Source: Lunularia cruciata (lineage: Eukaryota > Streptophyta > Marchantiopsida > Lunulariales > Lunulariaceae). Taken from it: 64,000 nucleotides of DNA. Below are positions 11,580-22,060 of this stretch, one piece after another (positions within the stretch are counted from its first letter, which is position 1; each line of letters begins with the position of its first letter). The stretch lies in the NCBI GenBank assembly GCA_948567375.1, contig OX419762.1, positions 54,107,034 through 54,171,033 on the forward strand, written 5' to 3'. The notes beneath the pieces were generated by a model, which saw nothing but the letters and a program-made list of their open reading frames with translations, was not told the origin of the DNA and did not search any database. Both the position numbers and the translations under genes were made by a program.

Positions 11580-14500
11580 CATCCCGTACCTCACATCTTG
11601 TTACATTCAAGATTGAGAAGGAGTGTTTGGAGTGTATGAGGTTTGTATTGGCATCTCTACACTTATGATATCATTTTAGGTTTTCCTTGTCTTGAGTATC
11701 ATAAGGTTCAATTTGATTGGACCCAACAAAAAAATCAAGTACAACACCAAGATAAGAATTATCAATTGGGTTGTCTTGCACCTTTGAGTAAGACACCTAA
11801 GGATAGTCAATCCCAAGATGAGAACTTTGCTAGTAAAGTAGCCATAGAGCAAGCTTTGGAGGAAGATATTCATATTTTTGCAATGTGGATCAAGCCAATT
11901 GCACATGGAGAATATGATGAATGCCAAAAGCCTCATCAAGCAATGGTTGATCAAATAGTTCAAGAGCTTTCATCTATATTTCTAGATGATCTACCAAAGA
12001 GGTTATCCTCCAATTGTGGTATGCACTTCAAGACTAAATTATTGCCAAGAAGTACTCTAGGGAGTAAACCAATCTATCGGGCTCTCACCAAAGGAGTTGG
12101 AAGAGCTTCAAACAACACTTATTGAGTTGTTAGAGAAGGATTTCATACAACATAGTATATTTTCTTGGGGAGCACCGGTACTATCTTCCCAAAGAAAGAT
12201 GAAGGAATTTTCTTCTATATTAATTACCGTGGCCTCAACAAACAAACAATGAAGAATGCATATCCTTTGCCTTGAATTAATGACTTGCTAGATCAATTGA
12301 GTGGAGCCTAATACTTCTCTAATTTGGATCTTCAAAGCAGCTATTGATAGAGAGGATGTGCAAGAGATTACCTTTTGCACAAGGTATGGGCATTTTGAAT
12401 AAAGAGTTCTACCTTTCAGGATCACTAATGCTTTGGTAGTCTTCATGGATCAGATGCATCAGGTGGTGGATGGGCTATTTGATCAATACATGGTGATGTT
12501 CTTGGATGATATTTAAATCTATAGCAAGATAGAGGCAAAACACACAAATCAAATGCAAGAAGTCCTAAGATGACTACATTAATGGAAGTCAATGGAAATT
12601 TTATAACAAGAAGTCAAAGTGTACCTTTTGGCAAAAGGAAGTTATCTTCTTGGGTCATAAGGTCTAATCAAAGAAGATCAAGATATAAAAGGAGAAAATT
12701 AGGGCCATTATTTATTGGCCTATCCCAAAGGATGCCATAGAAATGCATGCATTTAATGGATTGGTAAGTTTTTACCAATGATTCATCCATTACTAGGCTC
12801 ATATGGCCACACTATTCACCAATCTCTTGGGAAAGACCTCAAGCTTTCAATGGAACACCAAGCATGAAGAAGCATTCAAGAAGCTAAAGCATATGGTGTC
12901 TTCAAGATCCATTCTTCAACCATATGAGACTCAACTACCTTATGTGGTTGATTTTGATGCTCCTAACTTTGCCATTAGAACTATGTTGCAACAAGCATTT
13001 CCAAATGGGTTACATCTCATTGCCTTTGTGTCTCATTGACTAAACACCATAGAAAGAAAATATTCTACTCAAGATCAAGAGTAACTAGCAATGGTAGATG
13101 CCACCTAGGTATGGAGGCATTATCTCTTGAGGAAACAAGTGATCCAGAAAATAGATCACAAACCTTTGTTGCAAATAATACATTTGGAGCACATGAAGAG
13201 TCAACATCCTTGATGGGAAGAACAACTATAATTTTTTGACATCCAACTTGAGTATAAACCTAATAGGTTCCATGTCATCCCAATGCTCTATCATGATGAC
13301 CTGATTTGAAGACTCTTCCTAAACCTCTCATCACGGTGGCAATTATGATAGTGTCAATTGACTCAAAGTCCAAATCAAGTTTAGGACCGCTTTACAATAA
13401 CACCCTTTCTTTCATATGCTACAAGGTCATCTTTTAGCACATGATAAGGAATACAACACCTTCTCCTTCAAGGAAGGCCTTCTATTTAATGAGAACCAGA
13501 TCTATGTTCCATCCAAGGGTGATCTACAACATGTGCTCCTTCAAGAAGCCCATGACTTACCATTCACTAATCCCATGGGTGTGGACAAGACCTTGGATAC
13601 CCTACAATGCCAATGGTGGTGGCCCAATATGGCACAAGAGTTTTGAGAGTTTTTTTAATCTTGTGAGAATTGCAAATGCAATAAGGCCAATCTCCAAAAG
13701 CCAAGTGGACTTTTAACAATTGCTCATCCCATCCACTCAATGGTAACATATGAGCTTAGATCTCATCACATCCTCGCCAAAGACAAAGCAAGGTCATATT
13801 GCAATTGTGGTGTTTGTTGATAAGCTTAGTAAGAAAATCCATTTGGCACCAACTTTTGATACAATGGATACTCTAACATTGGCCCAGATCTACTTCAACA
13901 ATATCTTCAAGAATCATGGGATGTCACATAGACTCATCTTTGTTTGTGATCCTTGATTCATCAATAAATTTTAGCAAGCACTCTTCAAGCTACTTGACAC
14001 CAAGCTTACTTTGTCCATGGTCTATCATCCTCAAACCAATGGGCAAACCAAATATCCAAATCATACCATAGAGTATATTCTTTGTGCCTTTATCAATGTT
14101 TACCATACCAACTAGGAAAAATACCTTGTGGTTGTTGAGTTTGCTTACAATAACTTTAGGCAATTAAGCATCAAATTCTCTCTTTGTCCTTAATTTTGGC
14201 CAAGACCCACTTGTTGCAAATTTCCTTCTTGCTCCTCCTCCATCTCATATTCCTCATACTTCCACCTTCTTGACCAAAATATCCCACTCCCTACAACAAG
14301 CCCAATCTCATCTCCTTGTTGCTCAAAATTGTCAAAAGCAATACATAGATCAACATTATTGTGACCTCACCTTTCAACTTGGTGATAAGGTCATGCTTTC
14401 TTCTAGTATACCTAACCCTTCCACTTGGTACCTAAGTTTGCAAACTAGCTCCTAATTGTTATGTCACCCAAAACATTTCTCTTGTTGCTTATTGCCTTAC

Positions 14501-14765
14501 CTTGCCTTGTCATATGCAAATCACCTTATCTTTCATGTTTCTAGGTTGAAACCCTTTTTTGCTAATCCATTTCCCTTTTCCACTTGTGTGTCCAACCTAT
14601 TCCTCCTCTTGTCCCTATCAAAAATCATGAGGAGTATGAAGTTGCTTGTATTCTTGCATGTTGTGATATTCAACGTGGCTGCTAACAACATATCAAGTAC
14701 AAAGTCCTTTGGAAAAGGTATCCCCTTCATGATGGCACTTGGATCCTCTGTCTCATCTCCATAAT
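11580..14765 (+). pseudogene. Pol remnant: protease, RT, RNase H, integrase, chromodomain
   Basis: In order: a protease end with YDIILGFPCLEYHKVQFDW (11660-11720); an RT region (about 11990-12600) with YPLP, a SNLDL segment and the active-site motif VMFLDDI; RNase H (12803-13250) with FQWNTKHEEAFKKLK; integrase zinc region (13416-13700) with WWWPNMAQEF and a following C-x-x-C; integrase core (13750-14200) starting MSLDLITSSPK and including SMVYHPQTNGQT; and a C-terminal segment (about 14610-14765) whose second frame reads EEYEVACILACCDI then WKRYPLHDGTW, a chromodomain pattern. In-frame stops, including a CGA-to-TGA type stop in the YPLP segment, and several frameshifts show it is dead. Confidence 0.85.
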
Positions 14766-14837
14766 GCACTAATGACCATCCAAGAGTTTGGAGCTTCTAT
14801 GGTGATGAGGACATCACCAACTAGCGGTGGAGGAATA

Positions 14838-15309
14838 TGTAACAACATGGAGTTCACAAACAAGTTAGTCAAGATTAATGAAGTAGCAAATAGGCCAAAT
14901 TAGCCAAGAATTATAAGAATAATCTAGAAGCATCTAGGAATCTTCTTGGTAACTTCCAAGTATCAAGTATTGTGTATGCCAAGTGGTGACTTCTAGGAGG
15001 AAGCTTCATGGCTAGCTTAGCTTGCATACCAAGTAGGTGGCTTCTAGAAGGAAGTTTCTTAAGAAGCTTCCCGACTAGCTTAGCACGCACAACAAGGATA
15101 CAACTTTTAAAAGGAAGTTTCTCAGCTAGCTTAGCTTTTACTCTAAGAAGGTGGCTTCTAAGAAGTTTCTCACAAGCCTTGTATGTTCCCTAAAAATACC
15201 AAAGCCCAAGCTCATGCTAGGCATTTGGAGTTTTCCCTCATTCAAGAGTCCTAATTTGATCTTTCACTCTGATCTTGCATTTTCTTATTTCTCTCTTCAA
15301 TTTTTTATA
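14838..15309 (+). repeat. 3' LTR of the chromovirus-type element
   Basis: It starts TGTAACAACATGG and ends at TTTTTTATA just before the duplicated GCCAT. Between about 14960 and 15190 it has several imperfect copies of a roughly 55-60 bp unit built around AAGTAGGTGGCTTCTAGAAGG and CTAGCTTAGC. Confidence 0.88.
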
Positions 15310-15314
15310 GCCAT

Positions 15315-16830
15315 GCATGTTCCCACAACTATCAAATGAGTGGTGTATGCAATAGTTAGCTCTCCCCATAGTCATGGTAGATGCAGCCTTATATGGAAAG
15401 AGTCCATATCACCTATAGTATATATGGGCACTTTGGACTCTAGTGGTCCTTTGTTTAGTAGATAGGTTCTTACATCATGGCCATCCATTTTTTATTGGGA
15501 CCTATCACAATAGTGGATTATACACTTATGACTTCTATGTATATTTTTTTATTGGCTTGTAACTTATTGCTTGGCCATGCACACTTGTCACTCCTTGAAG
15601 ATATTAACTTTGTCTCCTTAGACTCTAGGAAGCTCCATCTTAGTGTGAATATGCACATTCACACACTTACTAGCATCCTCACTAATGCACCTCTACTTGA
15701 TAGATCTAGGATCTTTTCTTGTAGGGAGAAGGTGTTGGAGCTTGGCTCCATGCTCCATGCTCCTTGATGATGACTTCCATTTTTCTTCCATGAGTTTACC
15801 AACACACTACAATGGCGGTTGGGTCTTCCATATCTAGTTCTTGTAGGCCTTCTAGCCTAATTCACATTTGGTTCCCAATATGACATGTAGGGATACACTT
15901 TTTTCATTGCATAGTAGAGAAGAGCACACCAAAGTCCATGATGCAATTCATGATATCGTCACTTAGATCTTATAAGCTACACGGGCCCAAGTTAAGATTG
16001 AGCAATGGTTGGATCTACTAAGACCACCTATCCAATAAGTGTGAGTGGATAGTGTCTTTTACATATGGTCATTGCACCTTGCATGATGTGGTGGTGGCAA
16101 TCCTCTATGAGTGAAGACATTGGTAAGCATACACGTAGGCATAGCAACAACCACTCCTTTTAGGGACAACAAGGACAACTATGCACCTCATCTCCCTTTG
16201 ATACCTTTTTCCTCCTAGCAATTAAGGTTTTTGGTTGCCTACATCACCATTTCAATGGTCTTCTTAGTGATGTAGTACAAGGTTCATTGTAAATGAGAGT
16301 GCATTGGCTATCTCTTTAGTGATGCTCATATCATATTATCAATAACACTTCTCAATCACTTTGTAACATGCTCTGGCTTTGGGTCTTCACCAACAAGCTG
16401 CTATATAGTAAACACACCTATCATAGCTAGGGTCCTCCTTCTTCACTTAACAAACATACCATTGGAGGACCTATACCACATAGTTCAAGAGTAAGCTACC
16501 CTCTCTTTAGTTTCTTTGGAGCTTATTGTCGGCATGCTTTTTCCCTTGGGTACTTTTGGGCCCTTTTTTGGTGTGCCTTTCTATGGCTGAGTGTGGCTTT
16601 TGGGCCTTGCAATCTTTGTTTCTTTTGCAGTTATTGGTGCCTTGTACTCCTTTCCCCTTTTTTTGGGGTACTATATTTATGTATATTCACTCATTCTACT
16701 CCTTATGTGTTTTCCTTGTATAGCTAAATGGGGTTTTCCCTTCTTTTCTGTTATCACATGTGATTGCATTCTCTCTCTTAATGAATTGTACCATCTAATA
16801 CATGATCAAGTAATTTCAATATAACAATTT
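15315..16830 (+). mobile_element. LINE ORF2 remnant, 3' part
   Basis: This continues the LINE interrupted at 9275. Just after the junction the frame reads LSNEWCMQ, and around 15900-16060 the plus strand encodes a decayed copy of the region HTKVHDAIHDIVT, the C-terminal domain of this LINE ORF2 that is also seen at 51.3-51.6 and 52.2-52.8 kb. The 3' part (16500-16830) is T-rich, ends in an AT-rich segment and has no long match to the other LINE ends, so it may be a different subfamily. Stops are frequent. Confidence 0.68.
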
Positions 16831-17554
16831 CCCAATATGACCTTGTTTTGGCCTATATTTCACCATATGAGCCTATTTCAAACAAATTAATAGTTGGTCG
16901 GTGAACAAGAGTCTGCTCGTGATGTGAATGATACTTGTGCGCAAGCATGAGAGTCATCCATGCTACTTTTCATATTTATTTGTGCTACAAGAAGAGAACA
17001 AACTGCAAATGAAAAATTTACAATTTTCTTATGAGATGTGGTTCATTAGGGGGTTTAGAAATAGGATTGATTAATGTTTATGGGATAAATAACAAACTTT
17101 GCAATATCTTTTAGTGAACTTTGTAACTCTCTAATGATCTAATAATTGAACCCACCGTAAGTTCCCCTATGGGAAAATTAGTGTAACTTATGTTCATTTC
17201 TAAAAATCAGACTCCCACTTATAATGGTTTAGTTATGCCATAATGAAATAAATATTAGACCAAATAGATGATTTGGATTAAAAAGATCTAACTACTACAA
17301 GACTTGCAGGAATATATTTGAAAAATCAGCACCAACCAGTGCCAACAAGGCCAGGTACACTCAAGGCCAATGACAACAAGGCCAGGCCAGGCACATAGGT
17401 ACCTTCCAGCATCTCTCAACATCTTCTAGCACCTTCTTAAGGCTTTCCTTGGATTCCCTCTCAAACCATTTAAACAAACTTCAAATCAAACAATCTATTA
17501 TTAACCTTACATTAGAATTAATGCTAATGAGTGTTTTATAGGATTATGAATGCA
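16831..17554. other. Gene-free AT-rich stretch
   Basis: No gene is recognised. Near 17330-17400 the words GCCAACAAGGCCAGG and CAACAAGGCCAGGCCAGGC form a short imperfect repeat. Confidence 0.4.
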
Positions 17555-18119
17555 AACTCCATATCCCTCATTTCTTACAAACCACCTATCATGGAGTTTG
17601 TTAAAAATAAGGAACTTGGATGGATCTCCATAATCTACGCAATTGTGCTTTTTGGGCAGCCTCATAACAATTTTTCACATACTTTGTAAAAACAATTTAG
17701 AAGTCATATGAAGCTTTGTAATGTTATTTTTGAAACCCTCTACTATTTGTAAAACTTAGATTGAGGTATTGTAAAAAAGAGGCCTCGCATGTTTTTACAG
17801 TTTTATGGTACCTGGCTTAGAATTTTAGGTGAACTCTTCAATAGGAGGTTTCATAAATAATTTTTCAACGTTTTGTGTATTTTCTTATGAGTATTTATGT
17901 AGTGGCTAAGAATTTTAGGTGAACTCTTCAATAGGAGATTTCATAAATAGTTTTCAAATTTTTGTGTATTTTCTTATGAGTATCTATGTAGTGTACAAAA
18001 AATTGGGATGAGATTCATGTAAGAGGAAGAAAGGGACACACTACAAACTTTCATCTAAGTTCCTTATTATTAGCAAACTCCATAATAGGTGGTTTGTAGG
18101 AAATAAGAGATATGAAGTT
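17555..18119. mobile_element. Foldback element with 63-bp terminal inverted repeats
   Basis: The arm 17555-17617 is an imperfect inverted copy of 18057-18119 (shared core CAAACTCCAT-A-T-ATAGGTGGTTTGTA read on the right arm). The element is 565 bp, non-coding and AT-rich, with an internal tandem duplication. I could not define a convincing target-site duplication, so whether it is a MITE, a Mutator-like foldback or a local inversion is open. Confidence 0.65.
17814..17993 (+). repeat. Tandem duplication, 90-bp unit, two copies
   Basis: Copies 17814-17903 and 17904-17993 share GAATTTTAGGTGAACTCTTC and TTTTCTTATGAGTAT with few mismatches. They lie inside the foldback element. Confidence 0.85.
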
Positions 18120-18718
18120 CTCCATTGGCACATCATCAAGCAATAATTACAATTTAGGGTTAATGAAGCCCATGATTTAATTTGAATCTAGGTGTTAGTT
18201 ACCCAAGTGGGAGATGATTCCTCTCTAGATAGTTCAAGAGAGAGATCAAGAAATTTTCTATGGGTGGGAAGGATGGGATGCAAGTGGGAAGGATTGGGAG
18301 GGATTTCAGTCTCAACACTTTCCAATTTCCTCAATTTCCATGCTTGAAAGGGTCTCTGTATTGTGTGTGAATTCATAGCAATCAATTTCTTGGGTCAAAC
18401 AGGTTCTCTTGGTCTAGAGAGTGTGGATTTATTGCTTCAATGATCTCTCTACATTTCAAAGAGTGAGAATTCATAAGGATCCATTTTTCTTGAAGAATCT
18501 CTCCTAAGTGGTCACTCTATAGAGAGTGTGAATTCATAGTAAATTCATAAAAAAAATTTGTGAGTGGGATTTGGGAATTGAGAATAATAAAGTAGAGCAT
18601 CCTAAGAGGTAGTACTCATGGAGACTCACCAAATACATTAGAAAATGTATACAATGGATTATCCAATTAAATTTGGAGATAATGTTTGATGAACTAGAAG
18701 ATAAAGACATGTTGATAA
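18120..18718. other. Gene-free stretch
   Basis: Nothing coding is recognised. The open frames on the minus strand at 18188-18385 and 18534-18863 have no domain, and the second overlaps the truncated LTR that follows. Confidence 0.4.
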
Positions 18719-18939
18719 TCAACATGTCACCCATGTATGCAACTAATCTAAGGGTAGAGCTCATTAACATGTCACCAATCCATGTATGTAATCCAAGGGT
18801 GGAACTTCCTTTGAAGGAATCCTCTTTGCTATATAATAAAGACAAGGTGCTCCTTTGGGGCATTGGAGTTTTGAGTGTGAAGTTTTGTGTTTCTTCTTCT
18901 AAATTTCTCTTGTTGTTTTAATGTCCTTGGAACATTATA
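18719..18939 (+). mobile_element. 5'-truncated LTR of the TGTAATACC family
   Basis: It matches the 3' half of 10801-11328 through AACATGTCACCCATG, CTTTGCTATATAATAAAGAC and the terminal GGAACATTATA. The first half of the LTR is missing. Confidence 0.75.
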
Positions 18940-19196
18940 GTGGGTAAGAGCATGAAAAATTTGCATTGGTACTTAGAACACAAAGTTACATACCTTGGAA
19001 ATTTGTGATTAAATATTTTAGAGGCCTAGATATGAAGGCATTTTGCAAGCTGACTAGAATGGACATTGATTCTTTTTCAACATTAGTAGATCTGATAAAG
19101 GATCATAGGGTATTTCAAAAGAACTACCAGTGGGAGCAAACATTGGTGTGGATCTAAATAGCTCTTGCTCTTGATAGATTTGGGTATCACAATAAT

Positions 19197-19692
19197 TGTA
19201 GCATATGGAGCTTACCAATGAGTTAATCAAGACTGACAATATAGCAAATAGGCCAAATTAGCTAAGAATATTCTAGAAGCATCTAGGAAGTTACTTGGCA
19301 CCGTCCAAGTGTTGAATAATGTACATGCCAAGGAAGACACTTCTTGGGAAGCTTCTTGGCTAGTTTAGCGTGCATGCCAAGTAGATGGCTTCTAGAAGGA
19401 AGCTTCTTGGGAATCTTCTTGGCTAGCTTAGCTTACATGCCAAGTAGGTGGCTGTAGAAGGAAGCTTCTTGAGAAGTTTCCCTATTAACTTGGCTTGCAC
19501 TCCAAGTAGGAAGCTTTTAGAAAGCTTCTTGAGAAGCTTCTCAAGAGCCTTGTATATTTCTCTATAAATACCAAAGCTTATGTTCATGTTAGGCATTTGG
19601 AATTTCCCTCATTCAAGAGTCCCAATGTGATCTTTCACTTTGATCTTCTACTTTCCTATTTCTCTCCTTGGTCTTGATCTCGGTCTTTTATA
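19197..19692 (+). mobile_element. Solo LTR of the chromovirus-type family, plus strand
   Basis: It aligns along its length with the LTRs at 9276 and 14838 (start TGTAGCATATGG, shared GAAGCATCTAGGAAG, end TCTTTTATA). The flanks are a perfect 5-bp duplication ATAAT (19192-19196 and 19693-19697). It has about three internal AAGCTTC-type subrepeats. Confidence 0.88.
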
Positions 19693-19999
19693 ATAATGGA
19701 GCTTGTGTTGCAAGGAGGTTAAACATTTGGTGCATTAGTGTGGGTTCAAAAATTGCCTTTATAGATCAAGTCATGATAGCAATATTAAATTTGATGAGGA
19801 GTCAAGTGGCATGGCTTGAGCACAAGGAGAGAAGGGGAATATTAGTAGTTTTTGCACACAAAGGTTTTTCTTGTTGTGTAGGTTTGGTAGATAGAGCATT
19901 GTTCCTCTTGCAACTTGACCTATAGTGGATGGAGAAATATATTTCAGCAAGAAGTGCCCCTATTCCATAAATGGCCAAATGATTTATAATGATAAAAGC

Positions 20000-20401
20000 T
20001 GGAAAAGATCCAAGACCAAGGAGAGAAATAGGAGAATGGAAGATGACATTGGAGCACTTGAATGAGTGAAACTTTGGATACTTAGCATGAGCTTCAGCTT
20101 TGGTATTTATAGGGAGTATAAAAATCTCTTGAGAAGCTTCTCAAGAAGCTTCCTTAAGTCACTTTCTTGGCGTGTAAGCCAAGTTAAACTGGGAAGCTTC
20201 TCAAGAAGTTTCCTTCTAGAAGTCGCATACTTGGCATGCAAAGTAAGCTAGTTGGAAGCTTTTAGAAGCTACCTACTTGAGGTGCAAGCTAAGCTAGCCG
20301 GAAAGCTTACTAGATACTTCTAGAATATTTTAAGCTAATTTTTCCTATTTTCTACTTTGTTAGCCCTAAGTAACTTTGTCACTAAACTCCAGATTGTTAC
20401 A
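20000..20401 (-). mobile_element. Solo LTR of the chromovirus-type family, minus strand
   Basis: The reverse complement starts TGTAACAATCTGG and ends at CTTTTCCA. The flanks AAAGC (19995-19999) and AAAGG (20402-20406) are a target duplication with one mismatch. It is the second insertion of the family into the same transposase gene. Confidence 0.83.
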
Positions 20402-21289
20402 AAAGGTAAACTATACATTTTACAAGAGGTAATTTTTTAGATTTTTCAATATATGATTCTTCCTTTTTTAATGAGAGTGTTTGCAATCAATTAGATCTTG
20501 TGCAACTTCAAGTTTTTTTTTTGTTTTTGCAATGCATGCTTTAAGTTTTAATTTGTTTATTTGAAAGAATGCTAGGATCATGTCATGACATGAATTGTTT
20601 AAAAAATTTGTCATTCTAGAGTGATTTGAATCAATGAGGAGGATGTTTTAGTTTTGAGGCCAAAGTGTATCTTTTGAGTGATTTTGGTTATGTATCCATG
20701 TATCACCTAGTCCTCACCTTCAAAGTAGGTCCAAATGGAGTACAAGCAAGAGTTCAATAAATTTTTGGCAAGGCAAGGGTGATAAATGAGCATGCATTGT
20801 ATAGGAGTGTTGAAAGCTGCATGCATTTTATAGGAGTATTGAAAGCTAGATGGCATTCTCTTTGGGAGTTGAGAGTGCAACTTAAAGACAATAGTAGAAA
20901 TGCATATTTGTTAAAGTGTGTTTCAATTTGTATTATTTTACATAACTTTTGTATCAATAGGTCTGATGTTTGGTTAAAGAAGATGGGGGATTTAAAAAGG
21001 AAATTGAAGTAGATGCAAAAATTTCTCCTAATAGAATGGAGCTTGGTAGAGAGGAAAGTAGGTCAAGGGTGATGCAACAATACCTTGCTCATCATCTTGA
21101 GTGAATAATAACATATTCCTTTGTAATAAAAATATCCTTTGGTATATGATAAGCACCAAGTCATCTTATTCTTCTTCATGATGTAATATATTTTGGAGAA
21201 TGTTAAGGACTAGTCTTCTTCTTATGCATGAACCTTTTTTTTTTGCTTTGAGTTTTTTATTGCATGAACCTATTTTTGTAAACACTCTT

Positions 21290-21565
21290 TGTCCAAGATT
21301 TGCACTAGTTGGTGCCCGTTGATGCCCATTGTGGTTGTCAAAAGGTGCTTATTGATTGGTTGATGCCAGTTGATGCTTGGTGTGTATGTTGGAAGCCATT
21401 TTGTGATACCCAATGTGGATGGGAAAAGGTGTTGGTTGACATGTTGGCACCAGTTGATACCTAGTGTGGATGGGAAAAGATGATAGATGATGGGTTGACA
21501 CCCAATGTGGATGAAAAAGAGTTTAGTAGAAAGGTTGGTGCCCATTGCCACCCACTGTGAATCCA
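21290..21565 (+). repeat. Degenerate minisatellite
   Basis: Imperfect repeats of about 55-65 bp built on GTTGATGCC, CCAATGTGGATG and GGGAAAAG words run through this stretch. At least four units are visible. Confidence 0.65.
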
Positions 21566-21619
21566 AATATGAGTCTAAAGGTCTTGGTTCCAAATCCAAG
21601 GGAGGATGACTGAGGCTTT

Positions 21620-22060
21620 TCAGTCATTACCATCTAAGGGACCTCCCATACCCCATAAATATTTTTGGGTCATGAAAAACATGACCTGTTAACTTTTAGA
21701 GGGTACCCCACTCACACATCCTATAGCAATCTATGGGATGTCAGCTAGATTTATTTTATGGATGCCACTAACGTTAAAGTGAAACTTATTAGTAAGGATT
21801 AAGTCAATTACATTAGGTTTCTCACTTCTGTAATTTTGGCTTCCATAAAATTGATTAACAAGAGATCTCATAGATTATTACGGGATGTGAGAAGGGGATC
21901 CTAGAATTTGATGGGAGGTACTCATGGAACTCTCTAAACCCTCTAAAAGTTAATGGGATATGAGAGAAAATGTACCATAAAATTTTATGGGTTATGACCC
22001 TCTAAAAGTTAACAAGACATGAGAGAAAATATACCATAAAATTTTACAGGTTATGGATGT
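21620..22060. repeat. Inverted and tandem repeats, foldback-like
   Basis: The segment around 21640-21700 (GTTAACTTTTAGAGGGTACC) is an inverted copy of 21939-21997, and the latter is tandemly duplicated at 21998-22056 (CCCTCTAAAAGTTAA, period 59). Each unit also contains the near-palindrome CCATAAAATTTTATGG. It is non-coding and MITE-like; ends were not defined. Confidence 0.6.

Larger units (their letters stand above)
9276..15309 (+). mobile_element. Complete decayed Ty3/gypsy chromovirus-type element inserted in the LINE
   Basis: This is a 6.0-kb element with two similar LTRs (9276-9655 and 14838-15309), a tRNA-Met type primer site TTGGTATCAAAG at 9656-9667, and a purine-rich GGTGGAGGAATA just before the 3' LTR. 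The 5-bp target duplication GCCAT is perfect (9271-9275 and 15310-15314). Removing the element joins the LINE reading frame. The internal order is Gag, protease, RT, RNase H, integrase, chromodomain. Many stops and frameshifts mean it is not functional as read. Confidence 0.9.
18960..21105 (+). pseudogene. PIF/Harbinger-type transposase pseudogene split by two solo LTRs
   Basis: Coding pieces are 18966-19196, 19693-19999 and about 20650-21100. The first reads FCKLTRMDIDSFSTLVDLIKD and ends IALALDRFGYHNN; the second continues with NGACVARRLNIWCISVGS and FSCCVGLVDRALFLLQLD, the CVGFVDGT-like motif containing the catalytic Asp. The third reads VLKARWHSLWELRVQLKD and IILHNFCINRSD, the C-terminal pattern of Harbinger-type DDE transposases. 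Removing the LTR at 19197 joins the frame exactly. Stops, frameshifts and a small internal duplication show it is inactive. The 20402-20650 stretch is poorly preserved. Confidence 0.78.

Noticed and set aside
16526-16824. Hydrophobic open frames resembling a small membrane protein
   Set aside because: T-rich LINE 3' untranslated sequence gives Phe/Leu-rich translations; no start context, domain or neighbour supports a gene.
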